A DNA stretch of 64,000 bases from Gorsachius magnificus (lineage: Eukaryota > Chordata > Aves > Pelecaniformes > Ardeidae): NCBI GenBank assembly GCA_034008185.1, contig CM067081.1:106277265-106341264 (forward strand), read 5' to 3'. This document shows positions 36,621 through 49,779 of the stretch, in pieces. Within the stretch, counting starts at the first letter, position 1. The number at the start of each line of letters is the position of its first letter. The position numbers and the translations under genes are program-made. A model generated the notes under the pieces. It had not been told where the DNA came from and did no database searches. It saw only the letters and a list, made by a program, of their open reading frames with translations.

Positions 36621-38770
36621 TCTCACAGCGAAACATTTTATCTATACTAATCTCTTCTCTGGAAGGTGATTTTATTATCAGCACAGAACATTAACTCTTA
36701 ATAAAGGCCTTATCAATCTACTGATCGGGATTTATTTTGATCAAAATATGGTACAATATATGGTAGTCACAGGTATTTCTAAACTAAGAAATTTTGACAG
36801 ATTTGTTACTGAAATAGAAAGTCAAATTTTCCATCTAGGTCATGATAATTCATAAAAATATACCTTTTTTCAAAAAGGAGTGTCAGTGTAAAACCTTGCC
36901 TTGCAAAAGACAATGACATTGGCTGAGTTCAGGTTTTCAGCCATGCTTTAAAAGCAGTATGACAAGAGTCACAGACAACTGCATTGTGTGTTTTCTGCTA
37001 CATTTGTCATATTTTTATTATTTCTTCCCCGTACCCGGACCTTCTTCCTCAGTTTTAATGTGAATTCCACCTGCTCTACCTTCCTCTCCTCATATACAAG
37101 GGGGGGGAAAGATCCAGCAATTCTGCTATTTCTGCTTCTCCTCAAGCTGTCAGAAGTAAAAGTTGGCTATGAAGTCTCTTACAAACTTGAATTCTCCCAG
37201 TGGGACTTTATGTTATCAAGGCCTTGCATGGTATATGTGTTGAAGAGAAAGATGTTACCTAGCTACCTCTGTCATGCAGGGCTCACTTTTATGTCCCACT
37301 TACTAAGTGGAACATCTGTGAGGAAAAAAAGTTTGGGAAACCCTGCTTCAGAAGACAGTTAGGCAAGCTGAAGAAATGGTTCCAAATAAGTACAATGCAA
37401 TTCAGAAAAGGAAAGACACAAAATGTTATGCTTGCCTTAGTTAAGTTGAAGGATGGAGTGAGTAGGCAGCAGCTCTGTTGAAAAGTGTTTCTTAAATACT
37501 GTGGATGTGAGCCTCTGTGGGAGTCTGTGAAAGCAGTGGGATGCACCCTTTTCCTTGGTGATGCCTTAGCAGAGGTATTAAGTCCAGTTCTGTGTACCTT
37601 CCCATAAGAAATATAAGGAGCAGTATGGGAGACAGAATTAATAAATTACTTCTGAGAAAAAGTGAAAGCTCTGGGTTTTTGAAGTATAGATCAGTAAAGA
37701 ATTAAATATTCCACATAAAAGAATGGGGGAATAATCTATTATCAGGGTTCACTGGGAATGAAAGGAGAAGTCAGGAATGCAATGCAGAGCAGAAGATATT
37801 CATATTTCTACTATAAAACACTAAAATAGATTGCTTACAAGGGTTATCAACTTTAGAAGGTTGTTTAAGAACAGTTACACAAACAGGTGTTAGAAAAGGA
37901 CTAGGCATAACTTGCCTTGCCTGGGGATAGGTGCAGGGGTTATATCAAGTCTTGCCATCGCTACTGGCTGTTTTTTATGATCTCTAAGAAGAAAAGGCCA
38001 AGGCCAAATGAATTAATGAGTAAACTAAATGTAGGTCAGGTATAGGGTTTTTTTTACCTCAGTCTGGAAGTTAAGGTACGTGGATATTTTGGAAATGAAA
38101 TCCTTAAAGGCCTTTAGAAATACCTGGAGAGAAATAGTAGAAGAAACCATTAATGTAGTTGTACTTAGGACATGCAGTAACTGTGCAAGAAAGAAGTAGG
38201 TAAACCCAACCCTTAGGAAGCTCAGTTATCAGTGAAATGGGAATTGCCAGTCTCTAAGTGCTCTTCTCAAGAGGAGTCTCAGACTCTTATGGAGATAATC
38301 AACTGAAGTTATGAATGTAGCTCACATACATGAATGTTTATTAGCCTCCAGTATGGACATGGTCATTCATTAGTAAAATGAATCTAAATTGGGTTTAGTT
38401 AATTTTTGAGGGAGAAAAGAAAAGCATATTAACTTGAAGCCTTAGCTGCTTTGACATAGCCTTCCTGGGCCTTTCTGCTTAAGGAAGTCTTGCGTATGAA
38501 ACGAATGCTCAGCTGAGAACAGAAAGAGACTGCTGGCTACTCTACCTGAGATAGTAGGGAAAGACTGCTGTGAGGTACCTGCATTTTTTGGTTTCCATGT
38601 AGGACCATTTGGCAAGAAAGGGGAAGAAGAGACAGAAGAGACAGAGAAATTTCTTATTGAAGATTTTTGTCAGATTTCTTCTTTTGACATCAGTAGATTC
38701 AGGATTAATTATATTAAAATAAAAGCAAACAGACTATGCTAAACTCCCCTGCCAAAACCACAGAAATGAT

Positions 38771-38990
38771 TTTCTCTTTTCTTTTCTTTTCTTTTCTTTT
38801 CTTTTCTTTTCTTTTCTTTTCTTTTCTTTTCTTTTCTTTTCTTTTCTTTTCTTTTCTTTTCTTTTCTTTTCTTTTCTTTTCTTTTCTTTTCTTTTCTTTC
38901 TTTTCTTTTTCTTTTCTTTTTTTCTCTTTTCTTTTTTCTTTTCTTTTTTATTTTCTTTTTTTTCTTTTCTTTTTCTTTTCTTTTCTTTTC
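38771..38990. repeat. Long (CTTTT)n polypyrimidine microsatellite
   Basis: A pure CTTTT array runs from 38776 to 38899 (about 25 units), followed by an irregular C/T tract with T-runs to 38990. The whole 220 bp is pyrimidine on the + strand except for a single A at 38950. The 99- and 105-codon frames across it (Phe/Ser/Leu repeats on +, Lys/Glu/Arg repeats on -) are artefacts of the repeat. Such tracts are typically length-variable and can form triplex DNA. Confidence 0.95.
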
Positions 38991-39750
38991 CATATAGCTA
39001 GTATTAGTACTAATCCAGAAATACAAAAAAAATAGAAAAAGTATAACTTGAGGCAATCCATCTGTTAATATGATTCACCTAAAAGAAAAAAAAAAAAGAA
39101 AAATATAAAAGTGTGGCAGGCATGAAAAGAGGAAGAAGTGAAGAAAATGAGAATTCCATTCTTCCACTCTGTCTTGAAGTGTTGTTTTTTTTCTCTCTAC
39201 AAAGTCCATTATCTTATACTGCATTAAAATAATTGAGAATATTCATAAATACTAACCTTGCTCCTTCAGTAAGAAGCTCCCCCAAATGTGTTACGGGCCA
39301 CAAAATTTAGGATTCTGCTTGAATTAACCTCTAATGAAGCTAATATGATTCAGTGATTACAGAGAGAGTATGGGGATTTTAACCCAAAAATTAACCTTTG
39401 TGAATAGACTGTGTGAGTCATTCCAGTAGACATGTGTAACTAAACATTAACAGACTATCTTTTCTATTAAAACACTAGTGGGAGATAAATAACTAATGGT
39501 TAGGGCACCTACTTTTTTAGTCCTGGTACCACAGTCCAAGGTATTGTAGTTCATAATACATATGGACTGTGTACAAAGTCCTAGGTGGCCGTTTGGTACA
39601 GTTGATGATTACACTGTGCCTTGTAATTCAAACTGGAGAAAGGTTTTTTTTATATGTTGTCGTTGTAGAGTTTGTATTTTTTTTTAATATTTTACACAAA
39701 AGGTTCTGATTCATTTTAAGTAGATTGCAATACAAATGTTTATTCCCAGA

Positions 39751-40340
39751 TGTCCTGGTTTCGGCTGGGATAGAGTTAATTTTCTTCATAGTAGCTAGCA
39801 TAGTGCTGTGGTTTGGATTTAGTACTACAAGAATGTTGATAACACACTGATGTTTTTAGTTGTTGTCAAGTAGTGCTTAGACTACTCAAGGGCTTTTTGA
39901 GCTTCTCCTGCTTGGCCAGGTGCATAACAAGCTGGGAGGGAGCACAGCTAGGACAGCTAACCCAAACTGACCAAAGAGCTATTCCATACCATACAATGTC
40001 ATGCTCAGGGGGAGTTTGTCAGTTGGTTGCGGGGAGAGTCATTGCAGCTCAGGGAGTGACCGTGGCTCGGGGAGTGATCACTGCTCGGGACGGGCTGGGC
40101 ATCGGTCAGTGGGTGGTGAGCAATTGCATTGTGCATCATTTGTTTTGTATATTCTGTATATTCTGTTACCATTCTCATTATTACTATTATCATTATTTTC
40201 TCTTATTAAACTGTCTCTATCTCAGCCACGGCTCTAACCTTTTTTTTCCTTCCCGATTCTCCCCCCCACCCCACTGAGGGAGGGGAGAGTGAGTGAGTGG
40301 CTGCGTTGTGCTTAGTTGCCAGCTGTGTTAAACCACGACA
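39751..40340 (+). mobile_element. Solo LTR, ERVL-like (copy A)
   Basis: A 590-bp LTR that opens TGTCCTGGTTTCGGCTGGGA, closes TTAAACCACGACA and is flanked by the perfect 5-bp duplication CCAGA (39746-39750 and 40341-40345). A polyadenylation signal ATTAAA is at 40205-40210 in CTTATTAAACTGTCTC, followed by a T-rich stretch. A C-rich run and GTGCTTAGTTGCCAGC lie near the end. No primer-binding site or viral gene is adjacent, so the provirus has been lost by LTR-LTR recombination. Five-base duplications are usual for ERVL-type (class III) elements, and the family assignment rests on that and on resemblance to widespread bird LTRs. Many CpG positions seen in copy B are TG or CA here. The 134-codon frame at 39873-40277 is not a gene. 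Confidence 0.9.
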
Positions 40341-43300
40341 CCAGAATAGATTAATTGTACTGCAGGGCAAATAGGTCTTGAGAAGCCAAACTCTTCATGG
40401 GCTGAGGGAAAGGGAGATGCACCAGTTCTGCCTGTGCTGGGCTTGGTGTCAGCTGAGATGTGCCAGCAGTCACAGGATGGGTCAAGAACAATGTTAAATG
40501 CATCCTTTGTCCACCAATCCCCTTGTTTACTACAAAAGTTGGAATTTCTAATAAAGATTCTCTACAGCACACAAAAACCTCCAATAGGCACTGAAGTGGT
40601 CCCCTCCAAGCATTCCTGCAAGAGCTCCGTTAGCTGACTTTGGAGGCACTCTTCCATGGCCCTGAATTTTGATGCCTGCTTTCTAGCAATGATTTGGTGG
40701 TGGTTTTTCTGCCATTCTTTGTTTCTTCTGCATAGGCTTCATGTTTGTGTAGTTGCTTTCCTTTCATTGATTTTGCTGTAGAGCAAAGTCTGTGTTTACA
40801 TTTCTGCAGATATACACATGCACACATAAAAATCAAAACCCATAGAAAAAATGAAATTGCAATAAAGAAAAAGCAATCACTTTCTAGGGAAAATGTCTAT
40901 CTACACAGTGAGATCAGCTTTTCAAGGAAAAACAATAGATTTATTTTTCTGTTAACCACAGTTAATTGAGAATAAGTATTTTATAGGTTCATTGCTGATA
41001 AAGTTAGAGACAAAGAAAAAATATGTGTGCAATCAACTCCTAATTCTCCAAATTGCTGTGGAAAATATTGTTGATGTGGGAAGATTTGGCTCACATTTTT
41101 GCAATGCTGGAGAAATGATGGCATGTATACTAATATTTATTTCCATTGCTAAAGGTGATAACATAGGGTAGAAATTACACATTTTAATTTTTATTCTTTA
41201 TTTTAATGACAAAGCAACACAGAAAACCAAAAAAAAACCAGTTTAAAAAGAATACTATTAAAATTATCATGGTTGTTTTTCATATAAATTAAAATCTTAT
41301 TAACACCATGGTCTCTGTCAAAGCTTGTATCTCTCTGTGTAATGGTTGACTATTGTTGAACATGTTCGTTATTTTGAGAATTAATATTTTGTCCAGAGTA
41401 TTTCAACCAGTACTGTTAAAATTATTAGCTTTCTATTAAAATATGACATTATAAAATACACATGCAAATCAGAAACACAGTCTGAACACTTTATAAGTGA
41501 TTAAAATCAAATACATTCTTAAAATAGTGCCCATGTAGTAGCTTGAAATATTATTCTGAGGGAAGAAGAAAGCTAAAACATGCTCCCAAGAAAGAACAAA
41601 CATGAATTATTGGTACAAAAGAGGCCTCACTTAAATTGTAAAAATTGAATAATCTCTTCAGAGCAGAGGCATTTATGATAGCCTTGCCTACTACTAACCA
41701 TAATGGATCTTGGATAAAAGTTGCTTCTGAGTGCTTTTGTGACATAAATGTTAAGGAAATGATAACACTATATCTTTACAGACTAAAAAAGTCACTTTAC
41801 AAGTGAAAGTTTTGCTTCTAGAAGTCTTTAGTAGGTAGAGTGACTCATTCCAAAAATAAAAAAAATAGAAAATTAGAATAATTCAATAAGTTATACTGAT
41901 TTATATCATGTGCATGTCAAGCCCCTTCCAGACATATACAAAAGAATTTTTGCACAGAAGCAAGTTATTTATTCCTTGTGTTTTCATTTGAATTTCATTT
42001 AATTTTGAATGACTATGTGCCAGCTCATTCAGAAGTCCATATTTTATTGAACTTGATTATAGACCACTGAAGAGACCTGAGATGGATTCCCAGCCAGTCC
42101 TTGCCTTGTCGCTGCAGGAGACAGCTACCTTGCTTCCTTTTCCTCTTCTCTGGCCCCTGTCTGATTCCCTTCTTGACCACAGCTTCTTTTTCTACTTCCT
42201 CCCACCCTCCTTGGTGCCTGCTTCCTATTCCTGGACATATTAAGGGTATTTGTATTGAAAAAGAGATAGGGAAAAAATGGATTCTTAGGGAGCTAGTTAA
42301 TTAGAAGCTCCTCTGTTCACTATAAGTAAATTAATTCAGCTACAGCCATTCTTTTTTACCTTGAAAAGTGTATTGCTAATTGGAGAATAGAGTATAAAAA
42401 TAAAATAGCATGTTAGGTTTAAATGTGTAGATAAGATATCAGCATTGTTTTGTAACCAGGCATTTTTATAATCCACCTGGAAGGTTAAGCTGTAATAATA
42501 ATTTAGCTATGGTCTCAGGGTTAAAACTGTTGAGATAGATTTCTTGTAAGTGTAAATTAGTTATTATTCCATTCATGGAACATTCTTATGTGCTGACTAT
42601 ATATGGGTAATAATGGTTGGAATATGAATATAGGTATAAAGTAGATAAAATAAGGGGTAGAATTCTATTTAAAGATTTTGTGTGCATGTGTGTGCCATTT
42701 CCTCTGGCTCTTATTTATTGTATTGGCTAACATGTTAAGTTAAAAACACAAAGAAGTGCTTCATAACAAAGTAAAGCAAGTATGACTCATCACTGTTTTC
42801 TGCATCGATAAAAACTCTTTTGAGTTTGACAAATAATGATGACTTATAACTCATCATTTTTTTCCTGGATTAACTGTAACTCTCTATAAAAGGTTGTACA
42901 GTGACTAATCAAAGAAAAAACAACAAACAAACCAAAATAAATCAAAATAATAAATGTTTTTAATTTATCTAAGCTGAATTAATCTGACCCACAGCCCAAT
43001 TTCTGGCTCCATTTTTCACTGCAGGATCTTGTTCATGTTGACTGAATGCAGGGAGGGGGGATAATAGGAGCACAGGAAAGTTGGGATCACTGTTTCTGGG
43101 TCTGATACTTAGCTTACTAATTGGTAGATTGTAGGATCAAGTTACAGGAAAAGTCGTGCTCTTTTTTGCAGTTCTGTAATGGAAAGTGCTTGATTGCTGT
43201 GTGGAAATGATGCATGCATGGATGGACCATTTTTAGGTACCGTACTGGCAAGAACCACGACCAGTCCCAATAGTTACACCAGAGAATTCTTTACAAGATT

Positions 43301-46300
43301 CTAACTAACCCACCATGGCCATTGCCACCCTAAAGTTTTGTAAACACACAGAAATGTTCTGATAATGACAGAATCACTTTGCTGTAACTGCCAAAATATA
43401 GACAAACAAATAAAACTTTAGGCAAATATTAATTTCAGCAAGAGAAATGCATGCATAATAAAGTTATAATCTGACAAGTATGTATTATAATGGAAAATCT
43501 TATAATAGATTTCACTGTTTTCATTGACTTCAATGATAATTGGTCTTGTATATGCAATGTATTTTACCACAATGTCTATCATTATATATCAGCAAATGGT
43601 CAGCTCTGTGCTACCAATCACCTACACACACTGCACGCTCATCTGGTCTTGCTGTATTTCTTCCTGTTCTGGTTTTGAAAACATGAAAAATTAGTCTAAC
43701 AATTAATGTAGTCATGTTTCTTATAGCATGATTATTCATGTGATTTATGTTATTCACTTGTGTAAGTAATTGAAAATCTGGAACTTAAAACTGCAAGAAA
43801 AGTGTCTTCATGCTGGAAATGAGACTGTACAGCCTTTTTTCTCAAAGTCCACCAAGAACAAAATTGTACCAGTGGTACTTGTTATGAAGTCACTTTCACT
43901 AACCTTAATTTTTCCCTTGCACCTACATGTCATCTTTCATCTTCTACATAGGTTGTATGCATTTGTGTACAAGAATTTTCCTTTCTGCAGTCAACACAGT
44001 GGGACCCTGGGCCATACCTAGGGATTCTGTATGTTATGCTTTGTTCTATATAGCACAAATAATGAGTGAAATAAAACTGAATGCTAAGCATTGCTTACCC
44101 AAAAAACTTGGGGGTTTATGAAGGCAGAACTTTTTTTAATCAAAACATAGAAATTTTTCTGCTTTCAGATACTACCACTGATGTCTGAGGCAGAAGCAAG
44201 AACTGACTCTTGCTACATGGTTTTTTTACAGGTATGAGTAAGCTGACGATTTTAATCTAGTTGTTATCTGTCCCTGTCATACAAACCCACTGTGTGCCTT
44301 GCACACAACATATTGTCCATACACAATACATAATGTTATACATTGTCTGACAACATTTAATTAAACTTGTAACATAGTCAGTTGGATAAGTGGCATTCAT
44401 TTTGATCACAAAAAATACTGAGCCAAGTCCTCAGATATTGTCTGTAAGCCCACAGGTTTCAGCAGAAGTATGCTGACACACACCAAAGAACCTGGCCCAT
44501 AATGCTAAATGCTACATTTTTGTGCCATGTAACTGGCTATTTCACAGCTAAGTAGTGTTTCATGTTATGGCCTAATTATAAAGGAAGGATAGATATTTCA
44601 AGCTCATGACATTTTGGTGAAATACCTGCATTAGACTACATAGTAGATGAAACCACTGAGATTAATAGGTTATACAGGAGCTGACAGGAATTCTTGCCCT
44701 GGCTGGCACTCTCACAGAGTGTGGTATGACCTCTTTTTCTGGGAAAAACTCACTGTCAAAAGTCTCTCACCGAGCTGGTAGGTGCAATTCAGCCATCCAT
44801 AAAGTAGTTGTAGAGGGACTAGCAGTGCTCAAGTCTCCTGTGCTCTGTTCCCTTGCTTAGCTAGATGCTCACCTGCAAGTAGGGTATAAGAGGATTTAGT
44901 GATGGTTTGTATCTTTTCCCTCATTCTGAAGAGTCCTTAGGAGAAAATCTGGACCATGACATGAATACTGCAGAGCTCAATTATCAGCAAAGTTTTGCCC
45001 CCAAAGCTGTGTTTTAAAATTGGGTTTTGAGTTGGTAGCTTTCAGGTTTCATTTGAAAAAATCCAAATGATATGTGTAATATCTTATTAATGCACAGGGA
45101 AAATTTAATTCTCGATTATGGTTTTCCTCATGTCTGTTTTACAGATGACTGAAACATAAATTAACTTCCTTTTCTTTGCTGGTACTTTTATATAGTTCAG
45201 AATACACTTTCCACCCCAAGAAAGGTACCTCTACAGCTTTGTTCTACAAAGAATGCATGTGTTTAAAAATTAACAAAGATTTCAGGTGCCAAGAATATGT
45301 TCTGCCTCAGTACATTAGTCTGTTAGATATCTTTTACAGAAAAGCCTGAAAACTGAAGAAAAACACGCATGCAAAGAGCTTTGTTCCTTGGATATTAGCT
45401 GTAGAGAGATGTGAACTTGTTCAGAATAACTCAGCAAGATTGCACAAGTACAGCATCAGAGACAATAGATGGCAGTCTTAATCCATGGTGTTGAAAGTAC
45501 CACAGAAACATCAGTATCTCTTGCCCCTCACCCAACAAGTCATAGCTATCTTTCAGCAGTTTGTAGGTCAATGTACAAACATATTTGAAAAGTTCATTTT
45601 GAAGCTCTTTTCCTTCTACAAGCCAGTCTTGATTTACATCCGCCCTGCTATTCCTATAAATGGATATCAAGGTGAGGACTGACAGCTTCAGGAAGTGGAC
45701 AGTTTCCTTGCATTTAGCTCAGGAGGACACTGCAGGATTGTTGCAGTGTGAATATAGAATATTTGGCACTGTGGATATCCAGCCTGATGAGCAAATCCTT
45801 GGTCCCTACATACATAAGCACACTGCAAACCTTTCTGGATAGATTTGCCCTGCACAGTTCACAGAAAGAGAGAGAAGCCATGCATCTTGTCTCCCTTGCC
45901 CCTTGCCTGGACAGCATTGCCTGTTGATAAGGTCATACAGGAGGGCATCTCTGCCTTCCTTCCCTCAAGCCAAAGCACTTATGTAAACTGACCAAAATTA
46001 ATTTTGCTATAGGCTATAACAACTTTGTCTATTTTCTCTCATCAAGTGCTGACTAAAGGATGAGTCCCCGGGACACCTATGGCTGAATGGTGATTTTCTT
46101 TCCCTGTTCGTATGCAGAGAAAGGCTAGGGGTTTCTTCACTCCTGTGAAACAATACTGAGAAATAAAATCCTGAAGGAACTTTCTTTCTTCCCCTGCGCT
46201 TTTACAGGAGATAACATGCTTAGAAATCTTATACGGTATTGCTAAGGGGCTTAATTAGTTAATAAATCAAACAAATCACTGCTACTACAAGCAGCCACAA

Positions 46301-48117
46301 GCTTAATCTCCCACTGGTAGTTTGCTCTGCTATCCTCTGTGAGTAGAGCCATAGAGCCACTGGTACAACTTCCTTGTGCTTTCTGAAGTGTGTCCTGCAG
46401 TTTGGTCCCAGAGCATTTTTGTTACTAGTTAAGAAAACATTGAAACACAACATGCCTTGTTATCATAGCCAAACTCTGGAGAATGGTATAGGTCTACACA
46501 ATTCTTGCCAGAAGTGTCTCACTGTCCTCATATATTGATGTATCTTACACTAGAGTCTGTGTTGACAAGCATTGTCATAGATGCTGGATGGATGGGGAAA
46601 ATTCTTCTAACCACTGAAAGAGAATAGAATTTTATATCCAAAATTCCAATATGCTTGGTTATTATTTACAGGAGCTTCCTATAAAATACAGCCAAGGCAC
46701 TTCTGGTGACAGAATTGTTACAGAATAATACAACCTAGGTTGCTGTTGGCAAATAAAGAGGTTCTAGAAGAATTATAAGAGGAAAAAAGACATTTATACA
46801 AGGTTGTTAACGGTAGTTGCCCTTGCTAACCAAACCTGCTGAAAGCTGTGTAAGAAAAGGGGAAAGAATAAAAAGTGATTTAGGGCATTTCAGGGTTTGA
46901 TTTAATTTTCCTGTGGCACTACAGACTGGCTTGTTAGGCTGAATTTGCAGTTTCCTCTGTTTTGTTATACCAATTGGTAAATTGCTATTTGTAGACATTT
47001 CTTTAATAGGTCATTCATAAAATGAACAAATATCTGACAAACTGGATTCTTCCTTGGTTTTCCGAATACAGTTTGATCTTTGCTGTGTCTAAGCTTGTAA
47101 GAGATTCTGCACAATGTCCCCACCCAAGATTTCAGACCCACTATAACTTAGAGAACCTATTCTTTGAATGTAATGTGGTCACTGAAAGGAGGGCATAGCA
47201 CTGTGATAAATTTTTCCCTGTAGGAAACAGGTGGAAAGCCATTGAGAACACTGAGTTCAAGCAAGCAATGTTGAATGCATTGAAAAATAATTTTTTACTT
47301 TCCCTTTGACAGGCCTTATAGGATACTTGCTGCATCAAATACCTGAGCACTTTAAATAATCTGGCACTCAAATGCTTCAAAGTAGGTGAAGGATCATTTT
47401 GTGATGAGATTTGAGAGCACATGAGATTTGAGTGCAGGATATGAGACTATGCTCACAAAAGTCTGTGGAAAAATAACTTTGCTTCTCTTGTTACTGGAAC
47501 AATTCCAAAATGTGGCATGCATAGCACATGCTGTTTGGATGACTGTACAGCAGTCTTATAACCTGTTGCCTAAGCATTTTTTCAATGTCTGTAGAACATA
47601 TTATTTTGCCAATCTCTGGTTGTGAAAACCAACAATTTTTCATTATTCTGTTATGTTTTATGTTTTATATATAAACAACAACAACAACTTGCACTCATGT
47701 ATTCATATGTGCTGGTTTGTAGGTACCTCAGGTTTCATTATAGTGCACATGGTAGGAGTAACTTTATTCCGGAAATACAACTGGGGAGTGAGTACCTGGT
47801 TTCAAGCCTATGACAAATCAGTGATTAACATGTATCTCTCTAGATGGTGATACCTGCTGTGTCATGTAGAAAACCTTGTTTGTCACACTGTTGGCATTAT
47901 ATTAGGAATGTATTTCTATACACCACCATTTTTCAGTCAGCAGATTTAACAAAAATCTCCTGACTTTCTTCCTTCTACAGTTGGATGGTATGGCACAAGC
48001 TGGATGTAATTTATTTCCATTGAAATATGTCTTTAACTTTTAATATACAAACTTTGATTTTCATAAATTAATCAGCTGGTAACGAAGTCTTCTGGATAGC
48101 ACTGCAGAACAGATACC

Positions 48118-48232
48118 AAAAGACAAGAACAACAACAAACCCAAACAACCCCCCCAACATAATGAAAAAGGAAAGAAAGGCAGCAAGGAGCAGTACAAAC
48201 CAACAAGAGACAACAGAGGGAGAATGATCTCC
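48118..48232. repeat. T-depleted A/C/G tract
   Basis: About 115 bases with only a few T's on the + strand. The first half is A/C-rich (AACAACAACAAACCCAAAC, then C7) and the second half is purine-rich (GGAAAGAAAGGCAGC). The overlapping minus-strand frames of 81 and 66 codons look membrane-like only because this bias encodes Leu, Phe, Ser and Cys. Confidence 0.65.
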
Positions 48233-48847
48233 AGACCATGAGAAGGGTGTACACCCAGCTGTGTTGTTCCATAAAGTGCAGAATCTCCCTGTTCCCCAGA
48301 AATCATATCTCTCTATTTTTATGTCTTCTTTGCATGTCTCTAATTCCTAGAAAAATAAAGATAGGACAGGATCTGGATAAAGCATAGGATTATTTCTGGC
48401 CATGATGGACAATACTAATATCTTTCAAGGAAGCTATATGATGGACCGTTATTTCTAACAACTGAACTGATGTAGAGTTCTGAATAATGAAAAGACCCCA
48501 ACTCTAAAATCAACACTATTTTGTGAATAATTTACAAACAATTAAGAGACAAATTAGTCGACTCTGTGTGCGTACCCTGAATTGTTCACCCAGCTCTCCC
48601 TGTTCATCTGCACACTTAGTATTAAAGTCTGATTAGTTTCATAAGCATAATTCTTAATCAGAGAGTTTGGTTAACTGAAATCCAGTAAAGAGCTGCTTGG
48701 AATTTTTCAGAAAAACATTTTTATCATGGAAAATACCAGTTACTGAAATAAAATACCAGTCTTATGTGGAAAGAGATCATTTTAATGAAACATTCATATG
48801 GAGAATCTTCTCAGGTTCAGGACAAAAGTTTTACTCAACAGAAATGG

Positions 48848-48848
<1 letters not shown>

Positions 48849-48878
<30 letters not shown>
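48849..48878. repeat. (GATA)n microsatellite
   Basis: Seven and a half perfect GATA units, uninterrupted. GATA arrays occur widely in vertebrates, including birds, and this one is likely length-variable. Confidence 0.95.
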
Positions 48879-49308
48879 GGAAAGTGAGAATGAGCCCTGA
48901 ACAATGTAAAGCAGGGATTTTGCCTATGAATCTCCCACATGTCAAAGCCACCAGTTGATTTATCACTCTGAATGGACTATTAAATTTTAAACAGAAAGTA
49001 ATAATTTGATTGACTCTGTTACATCCATCATTGAAAGGTAATGATACACTGTCTGGTCACAAACTGCAAGTGACCAAAAAAAAATTATATAGCTGATTGG
49101 TCAATTTGGAGGGGAGGGGGGCAATTACTAGTTAAAACAACCAAAATAATTAAACCACCCCTGAATGTGTTACTAAAATTATCGTATCAATATCACATTA
49201 CTAATCAAAATGAAAGGCAAAAAGTTCATTATTACAAATCAAAGACTTAGTTGATTCCACCCATGGCTAATAAAAATTAAAGGCTAGCTACATTTATATA
49301 TTTTCCAG

Positions 49309-49735
49309 TGTCCTGGTTTCGGCTGGGATAGAGTTAATTTTCTTCACAGAAGCTAGCATAGTGCTGTGCTTTGGATTCAGTGCTAGAAGAATGTTGATAA
49401 CACGCTGATGTTTTTAGTTGTTGCCAAGCAGTGCTCAGACTGCTCAAGGACTTTTTGAGCTTCTCCTGCTCGGCCAGGTGCATAACAAGCTGGGAGTACA
49501 GCACAGCTAGGACCCAAACTGCCCAAAGAGCTATTCCATACCATAGAACATCATGCTCGGGGGGGGGTTGGTCGGGTGGATCGGTCGATCGCGGGCAGAG
49601 TGGTCGCAGCTCGGGCTGTGTGACCGTGGCTCGGGGGGAGTGATCGCGGCTCGGGACGGGCTGGGCATCGGTCAGCGGGTGGTGAGCAATTGCATTGTGC
49701 ATCACTTGTTTTATATATTCTGTATATTTTCTTAC

Positions 49736-49779
<44 letters not shown>

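Larger units (their letters stand above)
33835..39745. other. AT-rich non-coding DNA with an unexplained ORF and several local repeats
   Basis: The span contains a 158-codon ORF (34643-35119), a 36-bp tandem duplication (35755-35826), a block rich in TAATTA/AATTAA motifs (36410-36620) and the (CTTTT)n tract (38771-38990), each listed separately. Otherwise no gene or mobile element was recognised. Confidence 0.5.
40346..49303. other. Long anonymous AT-rich non-coding stretch
   Basis: No exon, RNA gene or mobile element was recognised. A (CAA)n-like patch is at about 47681-47694, a T-depleted tract at 48118-48232 and a (GATA)n array at 48849-48878. Less AT-rich sequence at 45430-45960 has short frames on both strands (79 codons minus at 45431-45670) with no family resemblance. 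Confidence 0.5.

Noticed and set aside
38736..39056. Phe/Ser-rich (+) and Lys/Glu/Arg-rich (-) ORFs of about 100 codons
   Set aside because: Both are translations of the (CTTTT)n tract and its complement.
39873..40277. 134-codon + strand ORF
   Set aside because: It lies wholly inside solo LTR copy A and reads through its TTA-rich and T-rich parts. LTRs of this kind do not encode protein.
48061..48306. Leu/Phe-rich minus-strand ORF resembling a small membrane protein
   Set aside because: The hydrophobicity comes from a T-depleted low-complexity tract on the opposite strand. There is no start context or splice support.
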